A stretch of DNA of 8,032 bases. It comes from Chthoniobacteraceae bacterium (GTDB taxonomy: Bacteria; Verrucomicrobiota; Verrucomicrobiia; Chthoniobacterales; Chthoniobacteraceae). The notes below the pieces were generated by a model. That model did not search any database. It saw only the letters and a program-made list of their open reading frames with translations, and was not told where the DNA came from. Position numbers and translations under genes: made by a program. The stretch is taken from positions 1 through 8,032 of the forward strand of contig CANJYI010000117.1 of the NCBI GenBank assembly GCA_947478975.1, in the 5' to 3' direction. Shown in pieces: positions 7,434 to 8,032 of this stretch (its first letter is position 1; every line of letters begins with the position of its first letter).

Positions 7434-7461
7434 TTGAACAAAACCGGATCCCGCCTATCTT
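7434..7461 (+). promoter_or_regulatory. Putative sigma-70-type promoter for tRNA-Ser
   Basis: TTGAAC (7434-7439) and TATCTT (7456-7461) match the -35 and -10 consensus at four of six bases each, with a 16-bp spacer. Transcription would start near 7468, giving a leader of about ten nt before the mature tRNA 5' end. The position fits, but both boxes are imperfect. Confidence 0.45.
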
Positions 7462-7477
7462 TTTCTCGACTTCAAAT

Positions 7478-7569
7478 GGAAGGGTGGCTGAGTCCGGTTT
7501 AAAGCACTCGACTCGAAATCGAACGTTGGAGAAATCTGACCGCGGGTTCGAATCCCGCCCCTTCCGCCA
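7478..7569 (+). tRNA. tRNA-Ser, anticodon CGA (reads UCG)
   Basis: A complete 92-nt class II tRNA with encoded CCA. The acceptor stem GGAAGGG (7478-7484) pairs perfectly with CCCTTCC (7559-7565), followed by G73 and CCA (7567-7569). The D stem is the short GCT/AGC type of tRNA-Ser. The anticodon loop CTCGAAA (7512-7518) has CGA at 7514-7516. The anticodon stem has four pairs plus a C-A mismatch at the 27:43 position. The variable arm is a 6-bp stem (7525-7530 with 7535-7540, including two G-U pairs) closed by a GAAA tetraloop. The T arm GCGGG-TTCGAAT-CCCGC is perfect. The long variable arm, loop and anticodon together establish serine. It is transcribed away from the phoH operon. Confidence 0.97.
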
Positions 7570-7597
7570 TTCCACGTCATTCCTCGTCATTCCTCGC
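7568..7597 (+). repeat. Three tandem 10-bp units abutting the tRNA 3' end
   Basis: The units are cattccacgt (7568-7577), cattcctcgt (7578-7587) and cattcctcgc (7588-7597). The second differs from the first and third by one base each. The first unit begins within the tRNA CCA end. Its role is unknown. Confidence 0.65.
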
Positions 7598-7689
7598 CCT
7601 CCTTCAGGCGCTTCCAATCCGAGGCCCTCTCCGAGAAAAGCCAATCACGGCGTCACGCTTCCTACTGGGCCCGCATGGAACAGGCAGTG

Positions 7690-7776
7690 ATCCGCAGATG
7701 AAAAAGATGTGCACAGATGAAAAACGTGCCTCCGGCTACCACCGATGGCTTCTTCTCATCTGCGAAATCTGCGGAT
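7690..7776. repeat. Palindromic element built on an atctgcgga-type motif
   Basis: The outer arms are a perfect 10-bp inverted repeat, atccgcagat (7690-7699) and atctgcggat (7767-7776). Inner arms cagatga (7714-7720) and tcatctg (7756-7762) pair next. A short GCC/GGC stem (7728-7730 with 7747-7749) encloses a ctacca loop. The left arm also holds an 11-bp direct repeat, cagatgaaaaa, at 7695-7705 and 7714-7724. The right arm holds atctgcg twice, nine bp apart (7758-7764, 7767-7773). Elements with this atctgcg/cagat wording recur between genes in many bacterial genomes as I recall them, so a dispersed non-coding repeat is likely. Copies cannot be checked from one window. Confidence 0.65.
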
Positions 7777-7828
7777 ACATTTCTGAATTAAAGGTTTACG
7801 CGATTCTTTCAGCGACCACCGCTCACGG

Positions 7829-7905
7829 GCACCCAAAAAGGCAGGCGCCTCTGGCGTTCCTCTCTGCTGCGGCAATTGCCTATTGCGACGCCTTTGGAGG
7901 GGTGC
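7829..7905. repeat. Imperfect inverted repeat with two internal palindromes
   Basis: gcaccc (7829-7834) pairs with gggtgc (7900-7905), and aaaggc (7837-7842) with gccttt (7890-7895), separated by a small asymmetric internal loop (2 versus 4 nt). The enclosed segment contains the perfect palindromes aggcgcct (7843-7850) and ggcaattgcc (7871-7880). It could be a second dispersed repeat, a relic of a small mobile element, or a structured RNA. No poly-T follows that would make it a clear intrinsic terminator. Confidence 0.5.
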
Positions 7906-8032
7906 TTTTGTTAGCGATCCGTCTTTCCCTAAGTTCTCCCCTTCCCAACAGCACCGACGCTCACCACACACAGACAAGAGACCGGCTGCCGTTTCCTCAA
8001 TGAGCGGCACCTAACCGCCATGGCAAACTTTC

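Larger units (their letters stand above)
7570..8032. other. 463-bp region without a supported gene
   Basis: No open frame here has a start signal, codon pattern or protein family I recognise. The region contains the 10-bp tandem repeat, the palindromic element at 7690-7776 and the hairpin at 7829-7905. No T-run terminator is evident directly after the tRNA. The last 125 bp (7908-8032) show only a short gccg/cggc inverted pair near 7988-8008. The next gene, if any, lies past the window. Confidence 0.6.

Noticed and set aside
7351..7644. A 97-codon minus-strand frame containing GRDSNPRSDFSNVRF
   Set aside because: This peptide is the familiar false translation of the antisense strand of a tRNA gene; it lies over tRNA-Ser.
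7343..7690. A 115-codon plus-strand frame across the tRNA
   Set aside because: It reads straight through tRNA-Ser and has no ribosome-binding site or family similarity.
7698..8003. A 101-codon plus-strand frame after the tRNA
   Set aside because: Its first part is a translation of the palindromic repeat and the rest has no protein-like pattern.
7756..8010. An 84-codon minus-strand frame over the two hairpin elements
   Set aside because: It is formed by repeats, is Arg-rich, and has no recognisable domain.
7570..8032. CRISPR array or other phased repeat system
   Set aside because: The repeats are few, short and palindromic, without equal-length direct repeats and unique spacers.

Overview
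This GC-rich window carries seven protein genes and one tRNA gene. Six genes lie head to tail on the minus strand (7338 down to 793) and look like one transcription unit. In transcription order they encode an exported protein of unknown function (279 aa), a small exported protein with a possible PPC-like beta domain (144 aa), PhoH, a membrane HD-domain phosphodiesterase of the PgpH/YqfF type, the rRNA maturation factor YbeY, and an exported FAD-dependent oxidoreductase with a C-terminal golvesin/xanthan-lyase-like domain. The first five genes are separated by only 15 to 21 bp; the oxidoreductase follows after about 61 bp. A pseudouridine synthase of the RluA family (3-809, plus strand) converges on the oxidoreductase, and the two reading frames overlap by 17 bp at their 3' ends.

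The core phoH - pgpH - ybeY order is a known bacterial gene order (it recalls phoH-yqfF-yqfG of Bacillota). It links an RNA-related ATPase, a likely cyclic-di-AMP phosphodiesterase and an rRNA-processing nuclease. Two members are unusual. The PgpH-like protein has no large extracellular domain between its first and second membrane segments. YbeY has Asp where the third zinc-binding His usually sits, and lacks the Arg found in the E. coli enzyme.

A tRNA-Ser(CGA) gene (7478-7569, plus strand) is divergent from the operon, with a plausible promoter upstream. Beyond it, 7570-8032 has no gene I can support. It holds a 10-bp tandem repeat abutting the tRNA, a palindromic element built on an atctgcgga-type motif, and a second hairpin-forming segment that contains two perfect palindromes.

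The organism is probably a Gram-negative bacterium of the PVC group, most likely Verrucomicrobiota. This is inferred from the golvesin-domain FAD oxidoreductase, the Bacteroidota-like YbeY variant, the GC content and the mix of genes with and without Shine-Dalgarno sites. No marker fixes the phylum. I see no clear novel defence or biosynthetic system. The best leads are the reduced PgpH, the two unknown exported proteins tied to phoH, and the repeats after the tRNA.
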